Assembly (NCBI GenBank): GCA_006738865.1
Contig: AP019701.1
Span: 4,398,001 to 4,462,000, forward strand
DNA length: 64,000 bases
Source: Allostella sp. ATCC 35155
GTDB lineage: Bacteria; Pseudomonadota; Alphaproteobacteria; ATCC43930; Allostellaceae
Direction of reading: 5' to 3'
Positions 21,081 to 29,338 of the stretch are shown here, one piece after another (within the stretch, counting starts at the first letter, position 1; each line of letters starts with the position of its first letter). The notes under the pieces were generated by a model that searched no databases, was not told where the DNA came from, and was given only the letters and a program-made list of their open reading frames with translations. The translations under genes and the position numbers were made by a program.

Positions 21081-23198
21081 ATGGCGCCAGACAGTGGATC
21101 GGATTTCCGGGCGGATGCCCGCATCGGCGTCGATGTCGGCGGCACCTTCACCGACATCGTCCTGGCGCTGGCCGACGGGCGCATCGTCCTCAACAAGACG
21201 ACGACCACCCCGCGCGACCCCGGCGAAGGCGTCGTCGCGGGCATCGCCGCCGTCCTGGCCGAGGCCGGGCTCGACCCGGCGCGCGTCGCCGAGATCGTCC
21301 ACGGCACCACCGTCGCCTCGAACACCATCCTGCAGAAGGTCGGCGCCCGCACCGGCCTCCTGACCACCGCCGGCTTCCGCGACGTGCTGGAGATCGGGCG
21401 CATCCGCACGCCCGGCATGTTCGACCTGCGCTGGAAGAAGCCGGAGCCGCTGGTGCCGCGGCGCTGGCGCCTCGAGGTCGCCGGGCGCATCGCCGCCGAC
21501 GGCAGCGTCGTGACGCCGCTCGACGAGGCGGGCGTGCGCGCGGCCGCCGCCCGCTTCCGCGCCGAGGGGGTGGAGGCGGTCGCCGTCTGCTTCATCAACA
21601 GCTATGTCGAGCCGGCGCACGAGCGCCGGGCGGCCGAGATCCTGCGCGCCGAGGCGCCGGAGATCCTCGTCACCGCCTCCTGCGAGGTCCTGCCGGAGAT
21701 CAAGGAGTACGAGCGCACCTCGACCGCGGTCGTGAACGCCTATCTCCTGCCGGCGATGCGGGTCTATCTCGACCGGCTGACGGCCAAGCTGGGCGAACTC
21801 GGCATCGCGGCGCCGGTGCAGGTGATGGCGTCGAACGGCGGCATGGTCGGCATCGCGACGGCCGGCAACAAGCCCGTCTTCGCCGTCGGCTCCGGCCCCG
21901 CCGGCGGCGTCACCGGGGCGGCCCGCATCGGCAACGCCGTCGGCGCGCCCGACCTCATCGTCTTCGACATGGGCGGCACCACCGCCAAGGCCTCGATCAT
22001 CGAGGGCGGCCTGCCCTCCCTCGTCACCGAGTACGAGTTCCGCGACGGCATCAGCTCGCCCAGCCGCTTCATCAAGGGCGGCGGCTACATGCTGAAGGTG
22101 CCGGCCATCGACATCGCCGAGGTCGGCTCGGGCGGCGGCTCGATCGCCCGCATCGATGCCGGCGGCCTGCTGGTCGTCGGGCCCGAGAGCGCCGGCGGCG
22201 ATCCCGGCCCCGCCTGCTACGGCCGCGGCAACATGCGGCCGACGGTGACCGACGCCAACATGGCGCTCGGCCTGCTCAACCCCACGGCGCTGGCCGGCGG
22301 CAGCCTCGCCGTCGACCCCGAGCGGTCGCGCACCGCAATCCAGGCCGAGGTCGCGGGCCCGCTCGGCATCGATGTCGCCGCGGCGGCCCACGGCATCCGC
22401 CAGGTCGCCAACGTCAACATGGCCCGCGCCATCCGCGCCGTCACGGTCGAGCGCGGCCGCGACCCGCGCGACATGGCACTGATGGCCTTCGGCGGCGGCG
22501 GCCCCCTGCATGCGGTCGACGTCGCCCGCCTGCTCGGCATCCGGCGGGTGCTGATCAGCCCGGTTTCCGGCGTCTTCTCCGCCGCCGGGATGCTGGCGGC
22601 GGAGGCCGAGCACAGCTTCGTGCGCGCCATCCTGGCGCCGCTCGACGGCGTGCCGGAGGCGGTGCTCGACAGCGCGCGCACGGCGCTGGCGGCCGACGGG
22701 GAGCACGCGCTGGCGGCCGAGGGCTATGGCGGCGATGCCGCGACCCTGCGGTTCGCGGCCGACCTGCGCTATCTCGGCCAGTCCTCGGAGCTGACCGTGC
22801 CGGTGACGGAATGCCTCGACGCGGGCGGCCGGCAGCGCCTCGCCGCGGCCTTCCACCGCCTCTATGCCGAGACCTTCGGCTACAGCGCCGACGAGCCGGT
22901 CGAACTGGTCAACCTGCGCGTGACCGCCGTCGGCACCGCCGCGACCCGCATCGACTTCGCCGCCCTCGACCTCGACCCGGCGGCCCTGGCGGGCGGCAGC
23001 GGCAGCCGCATGGTCTCCTTCGCGCGCGACGGCGCGCCGGTCGCGACGCGCATCGTGCCGCGCGCCGCGGTCGCCGACGGACCGGTCGCCGGGCCCGCGA
23101 TCATCGAATCCTACGACACGACCATCGTCGTGCCGCCCGGCTGCACCGCGCGCGCCGCCGAGGCGGGCTGCATCGCCATCGACCTCGAACCCGCGTGA
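21081..23198 (+). CDS. Hydantoinase/oxoprolinase family protein, subunit A (HyuA type)
   Basis: This 705-residue protein matches the ATP-dependent N-methylhydantoinase/5-oxoprolinase A subunit. The actin-like nucleotide fold begins with RIGVDVGGTFTDIVLALADG near residue 14; VHGTTVASNTILQK, ASNGGM and IVFDMGGTTAKAS continue the family pattern. ATG 21081 follows a GGAGGA-like site. It forms an operon with the B subunit (8-base gap) and an NMT1-type importer. Possible substrates are hydantoins, 5-oxoproline, acetone or acetophenone derivatives, which share this fold; the sequence does not decide. Confidence 0.93.
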   Translation: MAPDSGSDFRADARIGVDVGGTFTDIVLALADGRIVLNKTTTTPRDPGEGVVAGIAAVLAEAGLDPARVAEIVHGTTVASNTILQKVGARTGLLTTAGFRDVLEIGRIRTPGMFDLRWKKPEPLVPRRWRLEVAGRIAADGSVVTPLDEAGVRAAAARFRAEGVEAVAVCFINSYVEPAHERRAAEILRAEAPEILVTASCEVLPEIKEYERTSTAVVNAYLLPAMRVYLDRLTAKLGELGIAAPVQVMASNGGMVGIATAGNKPVFAVGSGPAGGVTGAARIGNAVGAPDLIVFDMGGTTAKASIIEGGLPSLVTEYEFRDGISSPSRFIKGGGYMLKVPAIDIAEVGSGGGSIARIDAGGLLVVGPESAGGDPGPACYGRGNMRPTVTDANMALGLLNPTALAGGSLAVDPERSRTAIQAEVAGPLGIDVAAAAHGIRQVANVNMARAIRAVTVERGRDPRDMALMAFGGGGPLHAVDVARLLGIRRVLISPVSGVFSAAGMLAAEAEHSFVRAILAPLDGVPEAVLDSARTALAADGEHALAAEGYGGDAATLRFAADLRYLGQSSELTVPVTECLDAGGRQRLAAAFHRLYAETFGYSADEPVELVNLRVTAVGTAATRIDFAALDLDPAALAGGSGSRMVSFARDGAPVATRIVPRAAVADGPVAGPAIIESYDTTIVVPPGCTARAAEAGCIAIDLEPA

Positions 23199-23206
23199 GG
23201 CCAGCC

Positions 23207-24967
23207 ATGCCGCAGCCAGCCATTCCGCAAGACGTCTCCCCCGCCCGGGAGGCGATCGATCCCATCACCTTCGCGGTCGTCAAGAACGCGATGGACGCGA
23301 TCGTCGACGAGATCGCCTACACCGTCATCCGCACCGCCAAGTCCGAGATCGTCCGCGACGTCATGGACTATTCGGCCGCCATCTGCGACGCCAAGGGCGA
23401 GATGGTGGCGCAGGCCAAGACGATCGCCCAGCACCTCGGCGCCATCCCCGAGGCGATGCGCTCGGTCCAGGAGCGCTGGGCCGGCCGGGTGGCGCCGGGC
23501 GACGCCATCATCCTGAACGACCCCTATCTCGGCGGCATGCACCTGCCGGACATCTTCATGTTCCATCCGGTCTTCCACGAGGCGGAGATCCTGGCCTGGG
23601 TGGTGGTGATCTGCCACCACACGGATGTCGGCGGGCGGGTGCCGGGCTCGAACGCAGCGGATTCGACCGAGATCTACCAGGAGGGGCTGCGCCTGCCGCC
23701 GGTGAAGCTGTTCGAGGCCGGCCGCATCAACGAGATGCTGGAAGCCGTCATCGGCATCAACGTGCGGGTGCCGGACCGGGTGCTGGGCGATCTCAACGCC
23801 CAACACGCCGCCTGCCAGGTCGGCGCGCGCGAGATCCAGCGGATGATCCGCCGCTACGGCGCGGCGGAGTTCCAGGGCTATCTCGCCGCCCTGCTCGACT
23901 ATGCCGAGCGGATGGCGCGCGAGGAGATCCGCACCTGGCCGGCCGGCACCTACCGCTTCACCGACCATATCGACAGCGACGGGCTGAGCGACGACCCGGT
24001 GGTCCTGTCGGTCGCGATCACGGTCGCGGGCGACCAGCTGACGGTCGACTGGACGGGCTCCTCGCCGCAGGTGCGGGCCGCCATCAACTCGACCCTCTCC
24101 TACACCAAGTCCAACACCTTCCTGTCCGTGCGCTGCGCCCTCAAGGGCGACATCCCGAACAATGCCGGCGTCTTCCGCGCCGTCACGGTGACCGCGCCCG
24201 AGGGCAGCGTGCTGAACCCCCTGCCGCCCGCCGCCGTCGCCGCCCGCGCGCTGACCGGCTACCGCGTCATGGACACGATGTTCGGCGCGCTCGCGCAGAT
24301 CGTGCCGGACGTGCTGCCGGCCGCCGGCGAAGGCGGCAACACGGTCGTCTGCATCGCCGGCCGCCGGCCCGACCGCCGGCCCTTCATCGTCGTCGACATG
24401 ATCAGCGGCTGCTGGGGCGGCCGGCCCGACCAGGACGGCATCGACGCCATCACCAACCCGTCGCAGAACCTGTCGAACGCGCCGGTCGAGGTGATGGAGC
24501 GCACCCACCCGGTGCGCATCGAAAGCTATGCGCTGGTGCCGGACAGCTGCGGCGCCGGCCGCTGGCGCGGCGGCCTCGGCCTGGAACGCTCCTATCGCCT
24601 GCTGGCGGACGAGGCCGTCCTGCAGCTGCGCGCCGACCGCGTGCGCTTCGCGCCCTACGGCCTGGAGGGCGGCGGCGAGGGCGGACGCGCCGGCAACTGG
24701 CTGGGCGAGGGCGCCGATCGTCGCGCCCTGCCGGGCAAGGTGACGATGACGATGCGCCAGGGCGAGCTGCTGACCCACCACCAGGCGGGCGGCGGCGGCC
24801 ATGGCGATCCCTTCGCCCGCGACCCGGAGATGGTCGCGGCGGACGTCTGGAACGGCAAGATCAGCGCGACCTTCGCCAGCGAGCGGCACGGCGTCGCCGT
24901 CGATGCCGCCGCTGGCACGGTCGATGCAGCGGAAACCGCCCGTCTGCGCAGCGCGCGGGCAGGCTGA
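23207..24967 (+). CDS. Hydantoinase/oxoprolinase family protein, subunit B (HyuB type)
   Basis: The 586-residue B subunit starts near DPITFAVVKNAMDAIVDEIA, the family's hallmark N-terminus. It contains ILNDPYLGGMHLPDIFMFHP with a probable metal-binding GGMHLPD, CHHTDVGGRVPGS and, towards the C-terminus, HQAGGGGHGDPFARDP, a conserved Gly-rich motif. ATG 23207 lies 8 bases after the A-subunit stop. The A and B subunits act together on a cyclic amide or ketone with ATP. Length and motifs are normal for the family. Confidence 0.93.
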   Translation: MPQPAIPQDVSPAREAIDPITFAVVKNAMDAIVDEIAYTVIRTAKSEIVRDVMDYSAAICDAKGEMVAQAKTIAQHLGAIPEAMRSVQERWAGRVAPGDAIILNDPYLGGMHLPDIFMFHPVFHEAEILAWVVVICHHTDVGGRVPGSNAADSTEIYQEGLRLPPVKLFEAGRINEMLEAVIGINVRVPDRVLGDLNAQHAACQVGAREIQRMIRRYGAAEFQGYLAALLDYAERMAREEIRTWPAGTYRFTDHIDSDGLSDDPVVLSVAITVAGDQLTVDWTGSSPQVRAAINSTLSYTKSNTFLSVRCALKGDIPNNAGVFRAVTVTAPEGSVLNPLPPAAVAARALTGYRVMDTMFGALAQIVPDVLPAAGEGGNTVVCIAGRRPDRRPFIVVDMISGCWGGRPDQDGIDAITNPSQNLSNAPVEVMERTHPVRIESYALVPDSCGAGRWRGGLGLERSYRLLADEAVLQLRADRVRFAPYGLEGGGEGGRAGNWLGEGADRRALPGKVTMTMRQGELLTHHQAGGGGHGDPFARDPEMVAADVWNGKISATFASERHGVAVDAAAGTVDAAETARLRSARAG

Positions 24968-25014
24968 GCGAGCGATCGGGAACCGACGCGAACCACCAAC
25001 TGGGAGAACGGGGC

Positions 25015-25998
25015 ATGACGAGAACGAGCTTCCTGCGGCGCACCCTCCTGGCAGCCGCCGCGACCCTGGCGCCGCTCGCGGCGATGGCCCAGGACAAGCT
25101 GACCGTGCGCATGGACTTCGCCCCCTGGGGCATCCAGGCGGGCATGCACCTGGCCGAGGTCAAAGGCTGGTTCAAGGAGGCCAACCTCGCGGTCGAGGTG
25201 CAGGACGGGCGCGGCAGCGGCAACACGCTGCAGCTGGTCAATGCCGGGCAGGTCGATGTCGGGCAGATCCAGCTCGGCCTGCTCGCCCAGGCGCGCGAGA
25301 ACGGGGCGACCGTCAAGTCCTTCGCCGGCTTCGCGCGCCGCACCGACCTCGTGGTGCTGGTCGACCGCACGAGCAGCATCCGGAAGGTCGAGGACTTCAA
25401 GGGCAAGACTCTGGTCGTCTTCGCGGCCAGCCCCTGGGCGCCGCTGATCGACCTCTACCTCAAGACCGGCGGGCTCGACCGCCAGAGCGTCACCGTCACC
25501 TTCGTCGACCCCTCCGCGCTGTGGGGCACCTACACCGCCAAGCGCGCCGACGGGCTGATGTCGACGATCGGCTCTGCCCTGCCGGTCGCCGAGAAGCCGC
25601 GGCCGAGCCATCCGGTGTTGGCCGAGGATGCCGGCATCACCTTCCCCAGCTATGGCCTGATCGCGACCGAGGCGACCTTGAAGTCCAAGGCCGACGCGCT
25701 GAAGCGCCTCGTCGCCACCCAGCAGAAGGCCTGGGCCTTCATGCGCGACGGCGGCATCGACGAGGGCGTGCAGGCGATGCTGAAGCAGCGCCCGGACGCC
25801 CGCCTCGACCCGGTCGTGCAGCGCGAGCAGATCAAGCTGACGATCGACTTCTTCGAGACGCCGGCGACCAAGGGCAAGCCGATCGGCTGGCAGGCCGAGG
25901 CGGACTGGAAGGCGCACATCGACATGATGGTGCAGGCGGGCGCCCTGAAGTCGGCGGTGAAGACCTCCGACCTCTACACCAACGACCTGATCCAGTAG
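25015..25998 (+). CDS. NMT1/THI5-like ABC transporter substrate-binding protein
   Basis: The 327-residue periplasmic protein has a signal peptide (RTSFLRRTLLAAAATLAPLA, cleavage likely after AMA). The mature part begins KLTVRMDFAPWGIQAGMHLA, typical of the NMT1/SsuA/TauA group that binds pyrimidine precursors, sulfonates, taurine or nitrate-like ligands. Its position between the hydantoinase subunits and the ATPase gene implies that it delivers the substrate or a product-related compound. GGGAGAA precedes ATG 25015. Confidence 0.88.
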   Translation: MTRTSFLRRTLLAAAATLAPLAAMAQDKLTVRMDFAPWGIQAGMHLAEVKGWFKEANLAVEVQDGRGSGNTLQLVNAGQVDVGQIQLGLLAQARENGATVKSFAGFARRTDLVVLVDRTSSIRKVEDFKGKTLVVFAASPWAPLIDLYLKTGGLDRQSVTVTFVDPSALWGTYTAKRADGLMSTIGSALPVAEKPRPSHPVLAEDAGITFPSYGLIATEATLKSKADALKRLVATQQKAWAFMRDGGIDEGVQAMLKQRPDARLDPVVQREQIKLTIDFFETPATKGKPIGWQAEADWKAHIDMMVQAGALKSAVKTSDLYTNDLIQ

Positions 25999-26002
25999 GC
26001 GC

Positions 26003-26776
26003 ATGGTCGCCTGCGTCGAGATCCGCGCGGCCGGCAAGATCTACGGGTCGGCCCGCGGACCGGTGACCGCGCTCGCCGACGTGTCGATGGACGTGGCCGA
26101 GGGGGAGTTCGTCTCCCTCCTCGGCCCGTCCGGGTGCGGCAAGAGCACGCTGCTCAAATGCATCTCGGGGCTGGAGGCGCCGAGCGGCGGCGAGATCCGG
26201 GTGCGCGGCGAGCGGCTGTCGGGCCCGCCCAAGGGGCTCGGCATGGTCTTCCAGCGCGACGTGCTGCTCGACTGGCGGACGATCCTGCAGAACGTCCTCA
26301 TCACCGCCGAATTCCAGGGCCGGCCGACCGCCGCGACGATCGACCGGGCGCGCAGCCTGCTCGAGCGGTTCGGCCTCGGCGACTTCCAGAACCGCCACCC
26401 CTGGGAGCTGTCCGGCGGCATGCGCCAGCGCGCCGCGATCTGCCGGGCGCTGCTGTGCGAGCCGGAAATCCTGCTGATGGACGAGCCCTTCGGGGCGCTC
26501 GACGCGATGACGCGCGACGACCTCAACGTCGAACTCACCCGCATCTGGCAGGCGGCGCGGCGCACGGTCATCTTCGTCACCCATTCGATCGCCGAGGCGG
26601 TCTATCTCTCCGACCGCGTCGCGATGATGTCGACCGGTCCCGGCCGCATCGTCGAGATCATCCCGATCGACCTGCCGCGCCCGCGCCCGCTGTCGATCCG
26701 CGAGACGCCGGAGTTCGCCCGGCACGTCACCCACATCCGCGGGCTCTTCGCCGCCCTCGGCATCGTCAAGGAGTAG
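26003..26776 (+). CDS. ABC transporter ATP-binding protein (SsuB/TauB type)
   Basis: The 257-residue ATPase has Walker A GPSGCGKST near residue 44, the Q-loop in MVFQRDVLLDWRTILQNV, the signature [15 protein letters not shown], Walker B LLMDEPFGALDAMTRDDL and the switch His in VTHSIAEAVYLSDRV. These are the exact hallmarks of the taurine/nitrate/sulfonate ATPase group. It starts 4 bases after the binding-protein gene and is followed by the permease gene after 5 bases, so all three are coupled. Confidence 0.93.
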   Translation: MVACVEIRAAGKIYGSARGPVTALADVSMDVAEGEFVSLLGPSGCGKSTLLKCISGLEAPSGGEIRVRGERLSGPPKGLGMVFQRDVLLDWRTILQNVLITAEFQGRPTAATIDRARSLLERFGLGDFQNRHPWELSGGMRQRAAICRALLCEPEILLMDEPFGALDAMTRDDLNVELTRIWQAARRTVIFVTHSIAEAVYLSDRVAMMSTGPGRIVEIIPIDLPRPRPLSIRETPEFARHVTHIRGLFAALGIVKE

Positions 26777-26781
26777 CCGCC

Positions 26782-27573
26782 ATGATGGGAATGTGGTCCG
26801 GCTCGGCGGGGCTGCGCGGCACGCTGGCCGTGCTGATCGCCGTCATCGGCGGCTGGGAGGGCGCGGTCTGGGTGTTCCAGCCGCCGATCATCATCCTGCC
26901 GCCGCCGTCGCGGATCTGGGTCGATTTCCTCGAGGCGCCGTCCTACTTCCTGCGCCACACTTGGTACACGACCTCGACGACGCTGGCGGGGTTCGCGCTC
27001 TCGGTCGTGCTCGGCGTCGGGCTGGCCGTCCTCATCGTCAATTCGCGCCTGCTCGAGCGCATCATCTACACGGTGCTGGTCGCCCTCAACAGCCTGCCCA
27101 AGGTGGCGCTGGCACCGCTCTTCGTCATCTGGATGGGCACCGGCATCGAGCCCAAGATCGCCATCGCGGTCATGCTGGCGATCTTCTCGATCGTCGTCGA
27201 CACGGTGCTGGGCCTGCGCTCGGTCGACCCCGACGCCATCGCGCTCGCCCGCGTCAACCATGCCAGCCCGCTCAAGATCCTGATCAAGATCCGCTTCCCC
27301 AACGCCCTGCCCAGCCTCTTCGTCGGCATGAAGATCGCGATCTCCTTCGCGCTCGTCGGCGCCATCGTCGGCGAGTTCGTCGCGGGCTCCGCCGGCCTCG
27401 GCTTCGTCATCCTGACCGCCCAGGGCCAGTTCGACACCTCGCGCGTCTTCGTCGCCCTGGTCCTGCTCGGCGTCCTCGGCACGCTGCTCTTCTATATCGT
27501 CGAGGCGGTCGAACGGCTGGTCCTGCCCTGGCACGTCTCCCAGCGCGCCGTCGCCGGCCACGGCGGGCACTGA
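26782..27573 (+). CDS. ABC transporter permease (SsuC/TauC type)
   Basis: The 263-residue inner-membrane permease has an N-terminal helix near residues 10-30, then PPSRIWVDFLEAPSYFLRHT and multiple helices. LNSLPKVALAPLFVIWMGTG is the diagnostic segment of the SsuC/TauC group, and RVNHASPLKILIKIRFPNAL is the EAA loop that contacts the ATPase. It completes the importer of the hydantoinase cluster and is the last gene of the operon; 134 bases separate it from the HicAB promoter region. Confidence 0.92.
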   Translation: MMGMWSGSAGLRGTLAVLIAVIGGWEGAVWVFQPPIIILPPPSRIWVDFLEAPSYFLRHTWYTTSTTLAGFALSVVLGVGLAVLIVNSRLLERIIYTVLVALNSLPKVALAPLFVIWMGTGIEPKIAIAVMLAIFSIVVDTVLGLRSVDPDAIALARVNHASPLKILIKIRFPNALPSLFVGMKIAISFALVGAIVGEFVAGSAGLGFVILTAQGQFDTSRVFVALVLLGVLGTLLFYIVEAVERLVLPWHVSQRAVAGHGGH

Positions 27574-27679
27574 GCGACGCGGACAACGCCCCGGCGGCCA
27601 CGGCTGGCGGACGGCAACGAGCGGCGGGCGGTTCGTCCCCATCCGGGCGGCACACGATCGATCGGCTGGAAAATTCCTG

Positions 27680-27710
27680 TTGCACCGGCCGCCACAACAC
27701 TTATGTTGTG
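27680..27710 (+). promoter_or_regulatory. Promoter and palindromic operator of the HicA/HicB module
   Basis: A candidate promoter has TTGCAC at 27680-27685 and TATGTT at 27702-27707, 16 bases apart. A perfect 7-bp inverted repeat, CACAACA-CTTA-TGTTGTG (27693-27710), covers the -10 box. This fits the known autoregulation of HicAB modules, in which HicB binds a palindrome over its promoter. The predicted transcription start falls almost on the HicA start codon. Confidence 0.55.
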
Positions 27711-27713
27711 TCC

Positions 27714-27902
27714 GTGAAGAGCACCGAGCTCCGCCGCCTGCTGAGAAAGCACGGATGCACGTTTGAGAACCATGCCGGGGGCAGCGGCCACGTCACGGTT
27801 CGGCGCGGTGACCGCACGACCCAACTCCCGATGCACGGGGCCGGCAAGGACCTCGGCACGGCGCTGGTGAACAAGATCCTGAAAGACCTCGGCATCCGCT
27901 AG
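27714..27902 (+). CDS. hicA: HicA-like toxin (mRNA interferase)
   Basis: The 62-residue protein matches the HicA toxin, a small dsRNA-binding-like fold that cleaves mRNA. It starts MKSTELRRLLRKHGCTFENH and has the conserved catalytic His in GGSGHVTVRR, followed by the amphipathic tail LGTALVNKILKDLGI. The start is GTG 27714; a GTG at 27708 is possible. HicB follows after 46 bases. The pair sits directly left of a CRISPR array. Confidence 0.9.
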   Translation: MKSTELRRLLRKHGCTFENHAGGSGHVTVRRGDRTTQLPMHGAGKDLGTALVNKILKDLGIR

Positions 27903-27948
27903 GCCGGCTGCCAAGAGCAGTACACCCGCCCTGGAAGGAACAGTTTCC

Positions 27949-28377
27949 ATGACCGACCTGCGCTACCGGGTCGAGATGACGCCGGACGACAACGACACGT
28001 TTCTGGTGACCTGCCCGGACCTGCCGGAGGTTACGACCTTCGGCGATGATGAGGACGACGCGACGATCCGCGCGGCTGATGCCATCACCGAAGCCCTGGC
28101 AGCCCGCATCGCCGGCCGCGAGGCGATCCCCGAGCCGCACTTCCGCGGCGGGCGTCCCGTCGACCTGCCGTTGCTCGTGCAGATGAAGGTTCGCCTCTAT
28201 ATGGCAACCCGGGAGCAGGGCGTTCGCAAGTCGGAGATGGCAAAGCGGCTGTCCGCGCACGGTCCGCAGATCGACCGCCTCTTCAACCTGCGGCACTCGT
28301 CCAAGGTCGAGCAGATCGAGGAGGCCTTCCGGGCGCTCGGCAAGCGGGTCGACATCGACGTGCAGCCGGCCGCCTGA
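27949..28377 (+). CDS. hicB: HicB-like antitoxin
   Basis: The 142-residue antitoxin has the HicB N-terminal fold (RYRVEMTPDDNDTFLVTCPD, then DAITEALAARIAGREAIPEP) that blocks the toxin, and a C-terminal helix-turn-helix (MATREQGVRKSEMAKRLSAH followed by QIDRLFNLRHSSKVEQIEEA) that binds DNA. This two-domain form can repress the promoter at 27680-27710. GGAA precedes the ATG. Its stop codon is 2 bases from the degenerate outer end of the first CRISPR array. Confidence 0.92.
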   Translation: MTDLRYRVEMTPDDNDTFLVTCPDLPEVTTFGDDEDDATIRAADAITEALAARIAGREAIPEPHFRGGRPVDLPLLVQMKVRLYMATREQGVRKSEMAKRLSAHGPQIDRLFNLRHSSKVEQIEEAFRALGKRVDIDVQPAA

Positions 28378-28379
28378 TC

Positions 28380-28647
28380 CGGCCACACCCGCCGCGGGCG
28401 GGGAACACTGTTCCGCCTCGGCGGTGATGACGCGCGTGTTCATCCCTGCGCGGGCGGGGAATTCGGGCTCATCGACAGACTGCAGGAGACGGGCACCGGT
28501 TCATCCCCGCGTGGGCGGGGAACACTGGCTCGACGGGAGTGCGATGCCGCTGGCCGTCGGTTCATCCCCGCGTGGGCGGGGAACACGCCGACGCAGCCGA
28601 AGTCCATGGCCCGCTCTCCGGTTCATTCCCGCGTGGGCGGGGAACAC
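28380..28647 (-). CRISPR. CRISPR array 1, type I-E-like, short
   Basis: Four 29-base repeats start at 28436, 28497, 28558 and 28619, an exact 61-base period with 32-base spacers; a fifth, strongly degenerate copy lies at 28380-28408 with a shortened 27-base spacer. On the plus strand the repeat begins CGGTTCATCCCCGCG and ends TGGGCGGGGAACAC, the type I-E pattern. The copies at 28436 (ending GGGGAATTC) and 28619 (CATTCCC) carry changes. Decay at the left end and a leader on the right show transcription leftwards, with crRNA repeats beginning GTGTTCCCCGC. No cas gene is in the window. Confidence 0.93.
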
Positions 28648-28742
28648 CCTGGATGCTATTGGAATCGCTGCCGAAATTGAAGAAGGCGGAAGCTACCGAT
28701 GATTCCGCCGTTCTCCGCCGGCCGGTGTTCCACTTCCATTCG
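28648..28742 (-). promoter_or_regulatory. Leader of CRISPR array 1
   Basis: These 95 bases abut the last repeat and match the leader of array 2 (32884-32978) at 90 of 95 positions. Read leftwards on the minus strand they hold TTCAAT (28676-28681), 17 bases, then TAGCAT (28653-28658), a reasonable promoter that would start transcription at the first repeat. The block is locally richer in A/T than its surroundings. The remaining 67 bases to the next gene show nothing I recognise. Confidence 0.75.
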
Positions 28743-28809
28743 GCATTAGGTAGCAAACGCACATCGCGCCGTCTCGGCCTGCGGGCGCTGATACAATAGA
28801 CCTCCGGAC

Positions 28810-29196
28810 ATGGGCGATACCTTCGCGATCAGCCCATTGGACCGGAAGCGGGCGGAGATCGCGAAGGCGATCGAGGACGCCGAGCGTGTTGCCGCCGGCC
28901 TTCGCGCCCAGCTCATGCACTTGGACGCCGTCATTGGCCTGTTCGACCCCGCCCGAGCGGTCGATGGCGCGCAGGCGATCCCGCCCCGGCCGCCGCGGAA
29001 CTACTTCGGCCGCGGCGAGCTGTCCCGGATGGTGATGGAGATCATGCGGGAGACCGGGAGCCGGTCGCCTGCGGAGATCGGCCGGCAGGTCATGGTCCGT
29101 CGCGGCATCGACCCCGCCGACAAGCCGCTCGCGCACGTCATCAAGAAGAGCGTGAGCCGGGTGCTGCGGGAGATGCGGCGGCGGATGCCGGGCTGA
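28810..29196 (+). CDS. Hypothetical protein with N-terminal coiled coil
   Basis: This 128-residue protein belongs to no family I can name. Residues 10-45 (LDRKRAEIAKAIEDAERVAA and onward) form a likely coiled coil. The C-terminal part (GELSRMVMEIMRETGSRSPA, then KKSVSRVLREMRRRMPG) is basic and helical and looks like a winged-helix or other nucleic-acid-binding domain. The general layout is common among proteobacterial proteins of mobile elements. The ATG at 28810 has only a weak ribosome-binding site. It is the first gene right of CRISPR array 1. Confidence 0.55.
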   Translation: MGDTFAISPLDRKRAEIAKAIEDAERVAAGLRAQLMHLDAVIGLFDPARAVDGAQAIPPRPPRNYFGRGELSRMVMEIMRETGSRSPAEIGRQVMVRRGIDPADKPLAHVIKKSVSRVLREMRRRMPG

Positions 29197-29277
29197 TCCG
29201 GAAGAAGGTCGCAGGGGCGGTAAGGGAGGTCAGGAACCGGCTGGCGGGGTAGCCGGCGACGCGGCATCAGGGAACGT

Positions 29278-29331
29278 TTGCAGAACATTCGCAGTTGGTG
29301 TATATGATTCGGTTGGTCGCCAACTAGGAGG
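29278..29331 (+). promoter_or_regulatory. Promoter, operator and ribosome-binding site of the Panacea-domain gene
   Basis: TTGCAG (29278-29283), 17 bases and TATATG (29301-29306) form a convincing promoter. Just after it a perfect inverted repeat GTTGG-TCG-CCAAC (29312-29324) covers the expected transcription start, and AGGAGG (29326-29331) lies 7 bases before the ATG at 29339. The layout suggests autoregulated transcription, as in toxin-antitoxin operons. The rest of 29197-29338 shows nothing else. Confidence 0.6.
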
Positions 29332-29338
29332 GCGGGTT

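Noticed and set aside
27629-27657. Possible extra CRISPR repeat starting CGGTTCGTCCCC
   Set aside because: Only the first half and a GGGCGG core resemble the repeat; the distance to array 1 is not a multiple of the period and the HicAB genes lie between. Chance similarity in GC-rich DNA is likely.
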